A stretch of DNA of 34,507 nt. Source: Victivallales bacterium. GTDB taxonomy: Bacteria; Verrucomicrobiota; Lentisphaeria; Oligosphaerales; Oligosphaeraceae. Made by a program: the position numbers and the translations under genes. Location of the stretch: assembly GCA_017535315.1 (NCBI GenBank), contig JAFXUD010000027.1, forward strand, positions 1 through 34,507. The letters are read 5' to 3'. Positions within the stretch are counted from its first letter, which is position 1; each line of letters starts with the position of its first letter. The notes below the pieces were generated by a model. That model had not been told where the DNA came from and did no database searches. It worked only from the letters and a program-made list of their open reading frames with translations. Below are positions 1-9,104 of the stretch, piece by piece.

Positions 1-60
1 AACGAGCGTGGCTTGACATCGTCGTTCCTGACCTCTGACTCGGCATGTATCACGGCCTTG

Positions 61-87
61 TGACAGGGGACGGGGGACAGGGGACAT
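61..87. repeat. G-rich left arm of an inverted nonamer repeat
   Basis: The stretch alternates gacagggg and gacggggg units. It is the reverse-complement type of the gtccctcct/gtccctccc units found at 168-317, so the two form a loose inverted pair around the promoter at 127-155. Bases 1-60 show no recognisable gene; they could be the tail of a neighbouring intergenic region. Confidence 0.55.
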
Positions 88-126
88 AGGAATCCAAAGA
101 CCAAAGATGACAAGCATTCCTCTTGC

Positions 127-155
127 TTGACAGAGTTTGCAAACCATATTATATT
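127..155 (+). promoter_or_regulatory. sigma-70-like promoter before membrane protein gene
   Basis: A consensus -35 TTGACA (127-132) is followed after 17 bp by TATATT (150-155). Transcription would start near 162, just ahead of the in-frame repeat array, so the repeat is probably transcribed as the leader of the downstream gene. Confidence 0.6.
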
Positions 156-167
156 TTTGTAAGTTTT

Positions 168-317
168 ATGCCCCTTGCGTCGCTCCCGTCGCTCCCGTCC
201 CTCCTGTCGCTTGGGGCCATGCCCCTTGGACCCATGCCCCTTGCGTCCCTCCCGTCTCTCCCGTCCCTCCCGTCCCTTGGGGCCATGCCCCTTGCGTCCC
301 TCCTGTCCCTTGGAATC
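168..317 (+). repeat. in-frame nonamer minisatellite at the 5' end of a gene
   Basis: The array consists of 9-bp units of the type cgtccctcc, grouped into blocks that each begin with ATGCCCCTT. All blocks are in the same frame and open into the downstream CDS, so they could encode an N-terminal extension of MPLASLPSLPSL-type blocks. Related gacgggagg units occur in inverted form at 12301-12363 and 14393-14475, which marks this as a genome repeat rather than a normal protein domain. Confidence 0.7.
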
Positions 318-1532
318 ATGCTCCCCAAAACCGCAATCATAGCCACGCTGGTTTTTCTTCTGCTTTGCACGGCGGCCTTCATGTACTGGCATCCAGGCGT
401 ATTTCCCATGCATGGCTTCACAGGGCCTGAAGACTACGTGCCCTCCCCTGCACACGTCCGCCTGACGGGCGATTCCTGGCGCTACATCTCTGGAGGCAAG
501 GCGGTCATGGAGGGCGAGCCACTAGATTCTGTGCAGCACTCCTATTCGGGCTACTGCCTTGTCTATGGCCTGGCGCGCTCCTGCATCGTGCTTTTCCAGG
601 TGGCCGTCGCGGTATTGGCTCTGCTGGCCATTACCTCCCTCGCAGGACAGGCCTGGCGGGAAATGAAGGGCAATGAGCAGTGGGAATGGCTCCCATGCCT
701 CCTGACTGGCGGACTTTTCGCGCTCAATCCCGAATACGCCGCGTGGCACTGTGCCATCATGACGGAATCGCTCTACATCTCCGTTGTTTGCATCAACGCC
801 TGGCTGGCACACTGGGCGCTCGGGGGCCCCCGTCGCCAGCGGATGTTTCTCGTATTCACCATCGTCTTCATCACCGCTTTTTTGCGTCCGACTGGCTGGA
901 TACAACTGCCTGCGGTGGTCTGCTACTGGATTTACGCAAGCATACTCACACCTAGGCGCAAGTTGGGCTTCATGCTCCTGACGGCAGTGCTTTTCTTCCT
1001 GTTTGCGGTTTGCTTTGCCTCACGCGGCATCAGCAACCAGGGACCGACGATGAAGCTCTACACAGGCGAGGTGGTCTGGCAGGAGGATCTGTGGCGTGTC
1101 AACATGCCCGCGCCCAAGGACATCACACGCACTGGCATAGCCGATGGTCTGCTGTACGGGCTGCGGCATCCACTGGCCTCCGCCTGGCTGGTTGCAAAGC
1201 GGCTTTTTGTGATGTTCCTGCGCATTCGACCCTCGTACTCCCGCCTGCACAACCTGGCCCTCCTCGCCTATCATCTGCCCATTGCGCTGCTGGGGCTGGC
1301 GGCACTGGTTCTGCTCCGCAGGCATCCTGCCGTCTCCGTCATCACCGCGATGGTCGCAGCGCATGCGCTTGTGGTGGCGCTGACCTTCAATGACAACGAC
1401 GGACGCTTCACGCTATATTTCACACCGCTCCTTGCTACCGCCGCCGTACTGTTGATATGTGCAGGATGTAGCAAGATCGTCGCGCTTCGCACGACGCAGG
1501 AGTCGTCCCGTCCTGCTCCTCACCCCCCATAA
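318..1532 (+). CDS. polytopic membrane protein, probable GT-C-type glycosyltransferase
   Basis: This encodes a 404-residue multi-pass inner-membrane protein. After a short N-terminal hydrophobic segment there is a lumenal/periplasmic-looking loop with a GDSWRYI motif, then several transmembrane helices, an MTESLY motif and a late FNDNDGRFTLYFTPLL segment. Acidic residues after the first helix plus a C-terminal basic/tyrosine element are typical of GT39/ArnT-like enzymes that use polyprenyl-phosphate sugars. No family signature is decisive, so the substrate is unknown. I chose the ATG at 318 because everything upstream in frame (from 168) is minisatellite. That start has only a weak GGA ribosome site, so one of the ATGs inside the repeat (168, 219, 234, 285) could be used instead. 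Confidence 0.65.
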   Translation: MLPKTAIIATLVFLLLCTAAFMYWHPGVFPMHGFTGPEDYVPSPAHVRLTGDSWRYISGGKAVMEGEPLDSVQHSYSGYCLVYGLARSCIVLFQVAVAVLALLAITSLAGQAWREMKGNEQWEWLPCLLTGGLFALNPEYAAWHCAIMTESLYISVVCINAWLAHWALGGPRRQRMFLVFTIVFITAFLRPTGWIQLPAVVCYWIYASILTPRRKLGFMLLTAVLFFLFAVCFASRGISNQGPTMKLYTGEVVWQEDLWRVNMPAPKDITRTGIADGLLYGLRHPLASAWLVAKRLFVMFLRIRPSYSRLHNLALLAYHLPIALLGLAALVLLRRHPAVSVITAMVAAHALVVALTFNDNDGRFTLYFTPLLATAAVLLICAGCSKIVALRTTQESSRPAPHPP

Positions 1533-1534
1533 CT

Positions 1535-1625
1535 CTAATCACTAACCACTACCCACTAATCACTACCCCCTAACCACTACCCCCTAACCACTAATCCCTA
1601 ACCACTAATCCCTAATCACTAACCA
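1535..1625. repeat. heptanucleotide tandem repeat (13 units)
   Basis: There are thirteen consecutive 7-bp units of the pattern CTAAYCM/CTACCCM (for example ctaatca, ctaacca, ctacccc) with no indels, filling the whole gap between two genes. The array ends directly at the AAGGA ribosome site of the next gene. It is the only content of this intergenic space. Confidence 0.85.
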
Positions 1626-1636
1626 AGGACACACGC

Positions 1637-2899
1637 ATGAACAATGTCAGAGACTTTGGTGCAAAAGGCGATGGAATCACCAATGACACCGCCGCCATCC
1701 AACGAGCAATCGACGCAGGTGGAGCCGTCTATATTCCAGGCGGAACATATATAACGGGCAGCCTATACCTCCGCAGCAACGGTGGCCTGGAGCTTGCGCC
1801 AAACGCCACCCTCGTCGCCAGCCTTGATTCCGTCGACTACAACCAAAAGGACTTCTGCCAACAGGACACCAACAACCGATGCTGTGGAGGTAGCGGGCAG
1901 CATCTTATCATCGCACTGGAGCAGGAGAACATCTTCATTCGCGGAGGACGTTTCGACGGCAATGCGCGGAACATCCTCAAGGACCATTCGTTCATCTATA
2001 CGGCTCTGGGCGGTCAGCCCATATGGAACTGCAAGGGCTGGCGCCCTTCGCAGCTGATGTTTATCTGCGAATGCACGAATGTGCGCCTTGCTGACTTCTC
2101 CATCGAGGACTCCTCTGGCTGGTCCTGCTTCCTGTATGGTTGCGAAAACGTGACCATCCAAGGCATCACCATCAAAACCAGCCCGTATGTGGGGGAAGAC
2201 GACGGCATCGACGTCGATTGCTGCAGCAAAGTGGTCGTCACCAATTGCAACATCAGCACAGGAGATGACGCCTTCACGCTACGCGCCTGCCCGAAAAAAC
2301 TGAAGAACCCTCGTCCGTGCGAATGGGTGACCATCTCCAACTGCATCTTCCACAGTGACTACGCCCACGCCATCAGGGTAGGCGTTGGCAGTGGGGAGAT
2401 ACGCCACTGCCAGTTCAGCAACATCTCCTGCTACGACAGCCATATGGCCATCCATATCAACTCGAAGTACAGCGATCTCAGCGAAGGCGTTGAAATCCAC
2501 GACCTTGCCTTCTGCAATTTCCACGTTGAGGTGGAGCAGCTCGCCTTCCTGCGGTTGGACTACAAGTTCGTGAAAGAGGCACCATGCCCCAAGTCCATCC
2601 ATGACATTGTCATCGAGAATGTCGATGGGCATGTGCGGCATCCCTCCATGCTGCGCGGAAACGGCGTCGGCTCCATATACGACATCCATTTCAACAACGT
2701 CCGCCTGAATGTCGATGGAAAACTCGACATACCCGAAACCTCCCGCAAGTTCTGCATGATTGAAGGGACGGACGGGGTATTCGAACTCAACCAGGCCCGT
2801 GACGTGACCTTTACCAACCTCAACCTCAAATACGAGCATCCCGAAGCCTGGAAAACTGACATTGCCCAGCAGAATTGCACGGGCGTCACTCGAAACTGA
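1637..2899 (+). CDS. GH28-like pectin-lyase-fold protein (polygalacturonase family)
   Basis: The protein has 420 residues. The N-terminus (NNVRDFGAKGDGITNDTAAIQ) is the classic start of GH28/pectate-lyase-3 right-handed beta-helices. Later it has DGIDVD (189-194), GDDAF (209-213) and YAHAIRVG (242-249), which correspond to the acidic and GHG-type catalytic positions of GH28. Asp192/194 and Asp210/211 are present, but the usual GHG is AHA (His244 retained) and RxK is not obvious, so activity or specificity may differ from polygalacturonases. No signal peptide is visible, suggesting a cytoplasmic oligosaccharide hydrolase. Start at 1637 follows AAGGA. It is followed by a hairpin at 2925-2962. 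Confidence 0.85.
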   Translation: MNNVRDFGAKGDGITNDTAAIQRAIDAGGAVYIPGGTYITGSLYLRSNGGLELAPNATLVASLDSVDYNQKDFCQQDTNNRCCGGSGQHLIIALEQENIFIRGGRFDGNARNILKDHSFIYTALGGQPIWNCKGWRPSQLMFICECTNVRLADFSIEDSSGWSCFLYGCENVTIQGITIKTSPYVGEDDGIDVDCCSKVVVTNCNISTGDDAFTLRACPKKLKNPRPCEWVTISNCIFHSDYAHAIRVGVGSGEIRHCQFSNISCYDSHMAIHINSKYSDLSEGVEIHDLAFCNFHVEVEQLAFLRLDYKFVKEAPCPKSIHDIVIENVDGHVRHPSMLRGNGVGSIYDIHFNNVRLNVDGKLDIPETSRKFCMIEGTDGVFELNQARDVTFTNLNLKYEHPEAWKTDIAQQNCTGVTRN

Positions 2900-2924
2900 T
2901 CCGACACGTTTCTCTTTTTGCTAT

Positions 2925-2962
2925 ACGCCCTGTTCCCCAAAAAAACTTAGGGGACAGGGCGT
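2925..2962 (+). terminator. hairpin after GH28-like gene
   Basis: The arms acgccctgttcccc (2925-2938) and ggggacagggcgt (2950-2962) pair with one bulge around an A-rich loop. No U-tract follows, so termination efficiency is uncertain. Confidence 0.5.
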
Positions 2963-2988
2963 TGCCATAAGATTTTTCAGCGTTGGGG

Positions 2989-3017
2989 TTGTTTTATCAT
3001 AAGATGTATGGTATAAT
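2989..3017 (+). promoter_or_regulatory. promoter of the pseudopilin cluster
   Basis: TTGTTT (2989-2994), a 17-bp spacer and a perfect TATAAT (3012-3017) precede the first of three tandem pseudopilin-like genes, leaving a leader of roughly 40 nt. Confidence 0.65.
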
Positions 3018-3061
3018 TATAATAGGAATGATATTTTTATACCACTACTGGAACAACCGAT

Positions 3062-3790
3062 ATGAAACGCACATTCACCCTTATTGAGCTTCTGGTCGTC
3101 ATCGCCATCATCGCCATTCTGGCGGCCATGCTGTTGCCCGCGTTGAGCAAGGCACGGGAGAAGGCACGTACCATTTCCTGCACCAACAACTCCAAGCAGA
3201 TTATGCTGGGCATCCTGCAATATACAATGGATTTCGAGGACGACCTTCCACTGATGTACTACAAGGTGTCTGACTCCCAGACCATCTACTATGAGACAGG
3301 CAACAGCAATTTCAGGGGTATATACTGGCCATATGCGGTCTATGTGTATGTCAATGACACAAAGCCGTTCATGTGCCCGTCCAATATCGGCTACCACACC
3401 AAATTCTCCTACAGGGGTAATTTCAATTCCGTTGCGGGAATGCCTTATAAAGGATACAACAAGGAAAATGAGAGGAGCGGTCCCGAACGACAATCGCTAA
3501 TCCACCACAAAACCCCCAGCAAAACCTTCTATTTTGGCTGTGGCGACGACTATACCCGCAAGGATATGCCTTTTTGCTACAATCTCAAATCATCCACCTA
3601 CTGGAAGCCCGACGAGAATGGCCGCCAGATATACGGATGCCTCACGCTTGTGCATGGAAACGGTTCCCTCTTCGCCATGCTGGACGGACACGTCGAACCC
3701 CGCAAGGTCGATTTCTTCCGTCAGAATGTGACTCTGAACTCCACTAACGAGGTCAGCCGCTTCTGGGCTTACTACGATCCAGGGAAATAA
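3062..3790 (+). CDS. pseudopilin-like protein (H-X9-DG type), copy 1
   Basis: The protein has 242 residues. MKRT precedes [20 protein letters not shown], a type IV/type II prepilin N-terminal helix with Glu at +5, followed by [15 protein letters not shown]. The remainder is a globular domain with several aromatic residues and cysteines, ending with [15 protein letters not shown]. That segment is the H-X9-DG 'prepilin processing-associated' motif common in Lentisphaerota and Planctomycetes. The residue before the cleavage site is Thr rather than the canonical Gly. It is probably anchored in the inner membrane as a minor pseudopilin of a type II-like secretion system, or retained there unprocessed. 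First gene of a three-gene (+) cluster. No clear Shine-Dalgarno precedes this ATG. Confidence 0.88.
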   Translation: MKRTFTLIELLVVIAIIAILAAMLLPALSKAREKARTISCTNNSKQIMLGILQYTMDFEDDLPLMYYKVSDSQTIYYETGNSNFRGIYWPYAVYVYVNDTKPFMCPSNIGYHTKFSYRGNFNSVAGMPYKGYNKENERSGPERQSLIHHKTPSKTFYFGCGDDYTRKDMPFCYNLKSSTYWKPDENGRQIYGCLTLVHGNGSLFAMLDGHVEPRKVDFFRQNVTLNSTNEVSRFWAYYDPGK

Positions 3791-3841
3791 ACAATAATTT
3801 GAGGTAAAAATCACCCCATTATTCAAAGGAGACCTATAGTC

Positions 3842-4567
3842 ATGAAACGCCGATTTACTTTGATTGAGCTTCTAGTTGTCATCGCCATCATCGCCATTCT
3901 GGCGGCTATGTTGCTGCCCGCGTTGAGCAAGGCACGCGAGAAGGCACGCGCCATTTCCTGCACCAATAACTCCAAGCAGATCATGCTCGGAATCCTGCAG
4001 TACGCGATGGACTTCGAGGATAATCTCCCATGCCTTCAGTATAAGCTCTCCAAAGACGATAATCTTTACTACAACGTTGACAACACTAATTTCAACACCA
4101 TTTATTGGTTTAGTGCCGCCTATCTGTATGTCGGCGACGTGAAGCCCTTCATCTGCCCGTCCTGCAGCAGCTACCACACTAAATGCTCCTACCGAGGCGC
4201 CTATTCCACCAAAGCAGCAGGGATGCCATATGTGGCATATCCCAACTTAGAGTATATCAAGCTGATTCCCCAGAGCGCCCACAAAACTCCTTCCCAGACC
4301 TTCTACTTCGGCTGCGGAAACGACTATATCAACAAGGATTTCCCGTTCGCCTACAACATTACCGACTCCACCGCCTACTGGGAGAACGACGCCAATGGCA
4401 GACCCAAGAACGGCTGCCTTACCGTGATGCACAACAACGGCTCCAACTTCGCCATGCTGGATGGCCACGTCGAGGCACGCAAACTCGAATTCTTCAGGCA
4501 GCCTCCGACCCTGAACAGCTCCAACGAGATCAGCCGTTTCTGGGCATATTACAATGCAGGGAAATAA
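3842..4567 (+). CDS. pseudopilin-like protein (H-X9-DG type), copy 2
   Basis: The protein has 241 residues and is a close paralogue of its neighbours. MKRR precedes the FTLIELLVV helix, so Arg sits at -1. [19 protein letters not shown] segment follows, and the C-terminal motif is [15 protein letters not shown] with exactly nine residues between His and DG. A strong AAAGGAG lies 10 bp upstream in the 51-bp gap from copy 1, suggesting co-transcription with independent translation. The first ~40 codons are nearly identical in DNA to copies 1 and 3 while the middle third diverges. This fits a conserved export/assembly head joined to a variable body. Confidence 0.88.
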   Translation: MKRRFTLIELLVVIAIIAILAAMLLPALSKAREKARAISCTNNSKQIMLGILQYAMDFEDNLPCLQYKLSKDDNLYYNVDNTNFNTIYWFSAAYLYVGDVKPFICPSCSSYHTKCSYRGAYSTKAAGMPYVAYPNLEYIKLIPQSAHKTPSQTFYFGCGNDYINKDFPFAYNITDSTAYWENDANGRPKNGCLTVMHNNGSNFAMLDGHVEARKLEFFRQPPTLNSSNEISRFWAYYNAGK

Positions 4568-4593
4568 CCCGCACTATCTGAAAGACTACCACC

Positions 4594-5322
4594 ATGAAAC
4601 GCAGATTCACCCTTATTGAGCTTTTGGTCGTCATCGCCATTATCGCCATTCTGGCGGCGATGCTACTTCCCGCCCTCAGCAAGGCACGGGAAAAAGCGCG
4701 TTCCATCGCCTGCACGAACAACTCCAAGCAGATTATGCTTGGCCTTCTGCAATATGCGATGGACCACGAGGACAGCTGGCCCTACACCTCGTACACTCTT
4801 TCTGCTGGCAATTCTCTTTATTACCCCACAGGCAACAACAATTTCATAGGCGCCTACTGGCCCTTTGCCGCCTACATCTATGTAGGGGATGCAAAGCCCT
4901 TCATCTGCCCCTCCAATGACGACGGCTACCACAAGTACTGCTCATACCGCGGATGCTATGGAGGCAAGGGCGGCATGCCATACGTTCCATACGGCGCAGC
5001 CAACGGCTCAGCATACGCGCCGCAAAGCGCGCACAAGACCCCTTCGCAGACCTTCTATTTCGGTTGTGGCAACAACTACTCCAGGAAGAATATGCCCTTT
5101 GCCTATTCCCCAAATTATTATGAAACCACCTACTGGATAGACGATGACGAGGGACGCCCCATCAATGGCTGCCTGACAAACAGGCACGGAGGCGGCTCCA
5201 ACTTCGGAATGCTCGACGGACATGTCGAAAACAGGAAGGTCGAATTCTACCGCCAGAAATCCACCATGGACTCCAATACAGAGGCTGCCCGCTTCTGGGC
5301 ACACTACACGGCAGGCAAATAA
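4594..5322 (+). CDS. pseudopilin-like protein (H-X9-DG type), copy 3
   Basis: The protein has 242 residues: MKRR plus the [20 protein letters not shown] helix, then [17 protein letters not shown], a Tyr/Gly-rich body and [15 protein letters not shown] near the end. Architecture and length match copies 1 and 2, from which it is separated by only 26 bp with no strong ribosome site. A good intrinsic terminator (5344-5373) follows, closing the three-gene unit. Function beyond a predicted pseudopilin role is unknown. Confidence 0.88.
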   Translation: MKRRFTLIELLVVIAIIAILAAMLLPALSKAREKARSIACTNNSKQIMLGLLQYAMDHEDSWPYTSYTLSAGNSLYYPTGNNNFIGAYWPFAAYIYVGDAKPFICPSNDDGYHKYCSYRGCYGGKGGMPYVPYGAANGSAYAPQSAHKTPSQTFYFGCGNNYSRKNMPFAYSPNYYETTYWIDDDEGRPINGCLTNRHGGGSNFGMLDGHVENRKVEFYRQKSTMDSNTEAARFWAHYTAGK

Positions 5323-5343
5323 CCCTGTTAAATCCCTTCCTCG

Positions 5344-5373
5344 GCCCCTTGCTTAAGGCAAGGGGCTTTTTTT
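5344..5373 (+). terminator. intrinsic terminator of the (+) pseudopilin cluster
   Basis: A 9-bp perfect stem, gccccttgc (5344-5352) with gcaaggggc (5358-5366), has a 5-nt loop and seven Ts immediately after. Confidence 0.92.
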
Positions 5374-5439
5374 CTAGGAGGAGAAGGATAAACGAACTAA
5401 ATGACGCTAGAAGAAAAAAAACGTATCCTGTATTCTGCT

Positions 5440-5480
5440 CTAGTCAATCTAGTCAATCTAGTTAATCTAGTCAATCTAGA
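5440..5480. repeat. CTAG nonamer repeat overlapping a gene end
   Basis: There are four and a half 9-bp units (ctagtcaat, ctagtcaat, ctagttaat, ctagtcaat, ctaga). The array includes the stop codon of the minus-strand HAD gene (5471-5473). Reverse-complemented units match the ctagattgc units at 21345-21395. Confidence 0.85.
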
Positions 5481-6034
5481 CCTTGAATTACCCCCTCCAG
5501 CCACTCCGCGTTCTGGAACATTTGTGCGTTCCAGCCATGCTTCTGGGCTGCCTCGACCAAATCGAGGCGGTCATCGACATAGATGTCGGGCTTGCCAAAG
5601 CGCTGTTCAAAGGCCTCGAACATTTTCGGGGATGGCTTCCAGGCGCCGACGTCAAAGCTGTAGATGCCTGGGTAGTTTGCCGCAGAGGGGAAACGCTGCC
5701 TAAAACCCTTCAGATGGGCGGGCGATATGTCCGAAAAAAAGGCAACCTGAACGCCGCTGGCTGAGAGTTTTGCCAGCAACGACTCCATGCCAGGCACGGG
5801 TTGAAGGAGGATTGAATCAAAGACTGCGCGGATATGTTCTTCGCTCCAACCTGGAGTGAATGCCTTGAGGTCATGGAAAAACATCTCGTCGCTGACTTCG
5901 CCCCATTCGACACGACGCTGGAGCTCGCGCATTTCAGGCGTGAAACCATCGGTGAGCCCCAAGGCACGCGGAAAGGCGAGGGTATCTATGAAGACTGAGA
6001 CGTTTCCAATGTCAACGGCTATCGTTTTTATCAT
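5471..6034 (-). CDS. HAD-superfamily hydrolase (subfamily IA-like)
   Basis: The 187-residue cytosolic phosphatase-like protein shows the four HAD motifs: nucleophile Asp8 in VDIGNVSVF, Ser101 in FFSDIS, Lys133 in WKPSPK, and Asp154-Asp155 in IYVDDRLD. In motif I the usual second Asp of DxD is replaced (DIGNV). The same variant occurs in the 'DLGNV' YihX-type sugar-phosphatase branch. The helical cap between motifs I and II is short. The last codons and stop lie inside the CTAG nonamer repeat at 5440-5480, so the C-terminus may vary. It lies downstream of three minus-strand pseudopilin-type genes, 16 bp after the nearest. Substrate unknown. Confidence 0.85.
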   Translation of the reverse strand: MIKTIAVDIGNVSVFIDTLAFPRALGLTDGFTPEMRELQRRVEWGEVSDEMFFHDLKAFTPGWSEEHIRAVFDSILLQPVPGMESLLAKLSASGVQVAFFSDISPAHLKGFRQRFPSAANYPGIYSFDVGAWKPSPKMFEAFEQRFGKPDIYVDDRLDLVEAAQKHGWNAQMFQNAEWLEGVIQGLD

Positions 6035-6050
6035 CTACCACTCAGTCAAA

Positions 6051-6791
6051 CTACTTGTTCCAGTTGATAAAGGCTTCATTCACCACATGCCAGGGGTATG
6101 ATGTGCTCGAACGGTCGGCCGCTTGCCAGACCTGCCCCGTCATACCCGCGACTTCAACGGGGCCAATATCGGAATCGACAACCTTCCAGTTTGCGACATG
6201 GCCATCGATATAGCCGCAGTTGGCGGTATCGTTATGCACTTTCTTCATGCAATAGTATTGCCTGCTGAGGATGTAAGGGGTTCCACCGCCGCCCCACTTG
6301 CTGCCAAGGACCAACGTATCGGACGGATGCTTGAAAAGAGCGCGGGATTTGGGGTTGTAAAACATGCTGCCGTAGTCTTTCGAGAGGTTAAAGCCAACAG
6401 GGGTACCATAGTTGGTGCCATAAATATCCGTTTGATTGGACGGGCACTTGTACGGTGCGAAATCGCCTACGTATGGGTAGATGAAGTTTGGCCAGCCGTA
6501 GTACCAACGTCCATTAGAGGGATGCTTGCAGAAAGCGGTGTTGGATGAGATGGGGGCTTCGCTGTTGTTGACCCACGAGCAGTTTGTCCCAATGAACATG
6601 TCGTCATACTCGTCGGCATACATCACTTCCGCCAGACAAAGCTGTTTGAGGTTGGAGGCGCAGGAGATGGAGCGTGCCTTCTCGCGCGCCTTGCTCAGGG
6701 CAGGCAACAGCATTGCAGCCAAAATGGCGATAATGGCTATCACCACCAGCAGTTCAATCAATGTAAATGTAAATTCCACTAGTTTTTTCAT
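6051..6791 (-). CDS. pseudopilin-like protein (H-X9-DG type), copy 4
   Basis: The protein has 246 residues. MKKLVEFT precedes the FTLIELLVV helix (Thr at -1), followed by [31 protein letters not shown]. The C-terminal motif is [14 protein letters not shown] (nine residues between His and DG). The conserved cysteines in [19 protein letters not shown] and NCGY could form disulphides if the body is periplasmic. The ATG at 6791 is preferred over an in-frame one at 6821 because AAGGAG sits 9 bp upstream. This belongs to the second subgroup (with copies 5 and 6), distinct from copies 1-3. Confidence 0.88.
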   Translation of the reverse strand: MKKLVEFTFTLIELLVVIAIIAILAAMLLPALSKAREKARSISCASNLKQLCLAEVMYADEYDDMFIGTNCSWVNNSEAPISSNTAFCKHPSNGRWYYGWPNFIYPYVGDFAPYKCPSNQTDIYGTNYGTPVGFNLSKDYGSMFYNPKSRALFKHPSDTLVLGSKWGGGGTPYILSRQYYCMKKVHNDTANCGYIDGHVANWKVVDSDIGPVEVAGMTGQVWQAADRSSTSYPWHVVNEAFINWNK

Positions 6792-6829
6792 ATACGAGTT
6801 CTCCTTGGAATATGAAATCACCTCTGAAT

Positions 6830-7378
6830 TCAGAGTCCAACCGCCTTTCCAGCAATCATCTCGGCCATGTCGGCGATGGCCTTATCGTAGAGACCGATGA
6901 GTTCATCCACATCATTTCCACCCCAGGCATACTTTTGTGAAAATACGAAGGTTTTACAAGGGCCATTAGCCCCCTTGGAAGAGCTGTTCAGGATGCAATT
7001 CGCATTGACATTGAGGGTGTTGTCCGCATCCAGTTCAAACTGATGAATCTGCACATAAACGGAATAATTCGGAGCCTCCTTGCTTCCTGTGGAACGCAAC
7101 TGAAGGTCTGCTGACAGGGAGTTCTGAATCATCCTCCTAAAATTCTGCGCCCATTGATGCCCTTTCAGCGAACCGATGGTGTGCTTGTTGACACGCACCG
7201 TGATGCTGTGCCTGTCCAGATACTCTGGCAACTCGATGCCCGAAACGCTCACCAGGGCATTGTACTGCTTGGAGGCACTCGCATCAGGACATAGAATGTA
7301 GGTGGAGGTGACCGAACGGGACACAGAGATACAGCCCACTAGCAAAGCCATCCAGATGTAACAGAAAACTTTCTTCAT
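6830..7378 (-). CDS. PqiC/YmbA-like lipoprotein (ABC-transport auxiliary, DUF330 type)
   Basis: The 182-residue protein starts [16 protein letters not shown], a lipoprotein signal with the lipobox LVGC. The mature part has [37 protein letters not shown] and LSADL. These match the PqiC/YmbA family (outer-membrane lipoproteins working with MCE proteins in lipid transport) in order and spacing. No PqiA/PqiB/MCE gene is in the window; the gene sits alone between two pseudopilin genes. The ATG at 7378 lacks a Shine-Dalgarno and lies 15 bp after the upstream stop, so translation is probably coupled; an in-frame TTG at 7393 is less likely. The family call is from motif pattern and is moderately sure. 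Confidence 0.7.
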   Translation of the reverse strand: MKKVFCYIWMALLVGCISVSRSVTSTYILCPDASASKQYNALVSVSGIELPEYLDRHSITVRVNKHTIGSLKGHQWAQNFRRMIQNSLSADLQLRSTGSKEAPNYSVYVQIHQFELDADNTLNVNANCILNSSSKGANGPCKTFVFSQKYAWGGNDVDELIGLYDKAIADMAEMIAGKAVGL

Positions 7379-7393
7379 AACAGTGTAAAACAA

Positions 7394-8128
7394 CTACCGA
7401 GCCCAGTTGATGAAGGCTTCATCAACAACGTGTACGGAATAGGAGGGGTCATCTTGGTTAGGAGCAGGCCAGGTGGCATCGTCCCGTCCTGCAATCTTGA
7501 TGGTTCCGATGGGGCCCGAAACCACCTTCCAGTTCGCGACATGCCCATCCACATATCCGCAGTTGGCGGTATCGTTGTGGACTTTCTTCATGGCATAATA
7601 TTGGGTCGAAAGAATATAAGGGGTACCGCCACCGCCACCCTTCTCGCTGAGAAGCAGCGTCTCAGCAGGATGCTTCAGAAGAGCACGGGCCTTGGGCGTA
7701 AAGAAGAGCTTGCCATATTCAGACGTGGTGTGGCCGACAGTCGTCCCGTAGTTGGTTCCATACCAGTCCAGCTGATTAGAGGGGCACCTATACGGACCGA
7801 AATCCCCTACGTAAGGGTAGATGAAATTGGGCCAGCCGTAAAACCAGGTGTCCCTCGAACCCCATTTGCAAAATGTCGTGTTAGACGAGATGGGTGCCAC
7901 ATCGTTGTTGACCCAGCCCTTGCAGTTAGTCCCGATGAACATGTCGTCATACTCGTCAGCATACATCACTTCCGCCAGGCAGAGTTGCTTTAGGTTAGAA
8001 GCGCAGGAGATGCTGCGCGCCTTCTCGCGAGCCTTGCTCAACGCTGGCAACAGCATCGCCGCCAAGATGGCAATGATGGCAATAACCACCAGCAATTCAA
8101 TGAGAGTAAATACCACTAGCTTTTTCAT
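7394..8128 (-). CDS. pseudopilin-like protein (H-X9-DG type), copy 5
   Basis: The protein has 244 residues. MKKLVV precedes [16 protein letters not shown] (Val at -1), then [31 protein letters not shown], a [23 protein letters not shown] segment shared with copies 4 and 6, and [24 protein letters not shown] lies 8 bp before the ATG. It is about as similar to copy 6 as a recent duplicate, sharing GPIGTIK and DDPSY near the C-terminus. Confidence 0.88.
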   Translation of the reverse strand: MKKLVVFTLIELLVVIAIIAILAAMLLPALSKAREKARSISCASNLKQLCLAEVMYADEYDDMFIGTNCKGWVNNDVAPISSNTTFCKWGSRDTWFYGWPNFIYPYVGDFGPYRCPSNQLDWYGTNYGTTVGHTTSEYGKLFFTPKARALLKHPAETLLLSEKGGGGGTPYILSTQYYAMKKVHNDTANCGYVDGHVANWKVVSGPIGTIKIAGRDDATWPAPNQDDPSYSVHVVDEAFINWAR

Positions 8129-8155
8129 GGTTGTGCTCCTAAGATATTAAACTCG

Positions 8156-8905
8156 TTACCGATTCCAGTTGATGAAAGCATCATCGACGACGTGTACGGC
8201 ATAGGAAGGATCATCTTGGTTGGGAGCAGACCAGGTGGCATCCTCGCGCCCTGCAACCTTGATGGTTCCGATGGGACCCGAAACCACCTTCCAGTTTGCA
8301 ACGTGTCCATCCACGTAGCCGCAGTTGGCGGTGTCGTTGTGTACTTTCTTCATGCAATAGTATGTGGGTTGGAGGATATAAGGCGTACCGCCCCCGCCGC
8401 CCTTCTCGCTGAGAATCAAGGTGTCCGCAGGATGCTTCAGAAGCGCACGGGCCTTGGGAGTGTAAAACAACTTGCCAAATTCAGACCAGGGATGGTGGCC
8501 GACAGCCGTCCCGTAATTGGTTCCATACCAGTCCTGCTGATTGGAGGGGCACTTGTAGGGGCCGAAGTCACCAACATAGGGGTAGATGAAGTTGGGCCAG
8601 CCGTAGAACCAGGTATTTTCCTTTGCTTGCCATTTGCAAAACTTCGTGTTGGACGGGATGGGGGCCACATTGCTGTTGACCCAACCACTGCAGTTGGTGC
8701 CGATGAACATGTCGTCCATTTCATCCGCATACATCACCTCCGCCAGGCAGAGCTGCTTCAGATTGGAGGCACAGGAGATGCTACGCGCCTTCTCGCGCGC
8801 CTTGCTCAACGCTGGCAACAGCATCGCCGCCAGAATGGCGATAATCGCTATCACCACCAGCAGTTCTATGAGAGTAAACATCACCAGATTCTTTATATTT
8901 TTCAT
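8156..8905 (-). CDS. pseudopilin-like protein (H-X9-DG type), copy 6
   Basis: The protein has 249 residues and is the first gene of the minus-strand cluster. MKNIKNLVM precedes the FTLIELLVV helix (Met at -1); the body and [14 protein letters not shown] motif are nearly the same as in copy 5. AAGGAG precedes the ATG. It is transcribed divergently from the His/Pro-rich gene at 9105, probably from a promoter in the AT-rich gap 8906-9104. Confidence 0.88.
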   Translation of the reverse strand: MKNIKNLVMFTLIELLVVIAIIAILAAMLLPALSKAREKARSISCASNLKQLCLAEVMYADEMDDMFIGTNCSGWVNSNVAPIPSNTKFCKWQAKENTWFYGWPNFIYPYVGDFGPYKCPSNQQDWYGTNYGTAVGHHPWSEFGKLFYTPKARALLKHPADTLILSEKGGGGGTPYILQPTYYCMKKVHNDTANCGYVDGHVANWKVVSGPIGTIKVAGREDATWSAPNQDDPSYAVHVVDDAFINWNR

Positions 8906-8972
8906 ATCAGTCTCCTTGATTTCTAGATTTCTTCAAGCATCAAATAATAACCCACTTACAATAATATATATC

Positions 8973-8978
8973 ATTATA
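8973..8978 (-). promoter_or_regulatory. -10 element for minus-strand pseudopilin cluster
   Basis: Read on the minus strand this is a perfect TATAAT, about 70 bp before the ATG at 8905. No convincing -35 lies 17 bp further upstream (the region is poly-A/T), so it may need an activator or an UP-like element. Confidence 0.45.
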
Positions 8979-9050
8979 ACACAAAAAAAAGTTTTTTAAA
9001 GTTTTTTCTTAAAAAACCATAGAAAAAAGATAAAAAACGCTCTATCTGCT

Positions 9051-9078
9051 TTGTGACAGAACAAAAGAATGATACATT
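9051..9078 (+). promoter_or_regulatory. putative promoter of the His/Pro-rich protein gene
   Basis: TTGTGA (9051-9056), a 16-bp spacer and TACATT (9073-9078) lie ahead of an AAAGGAGG ribosome site and the ATG at 9105. The element is weak but positioned correctly, which would make 8906-9104 a divergent promoter region. Confidence 0.4.
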
Positions 9079-9104
9079 ATAAACCAAATCCAAAGGAGGC
9101 CAAC

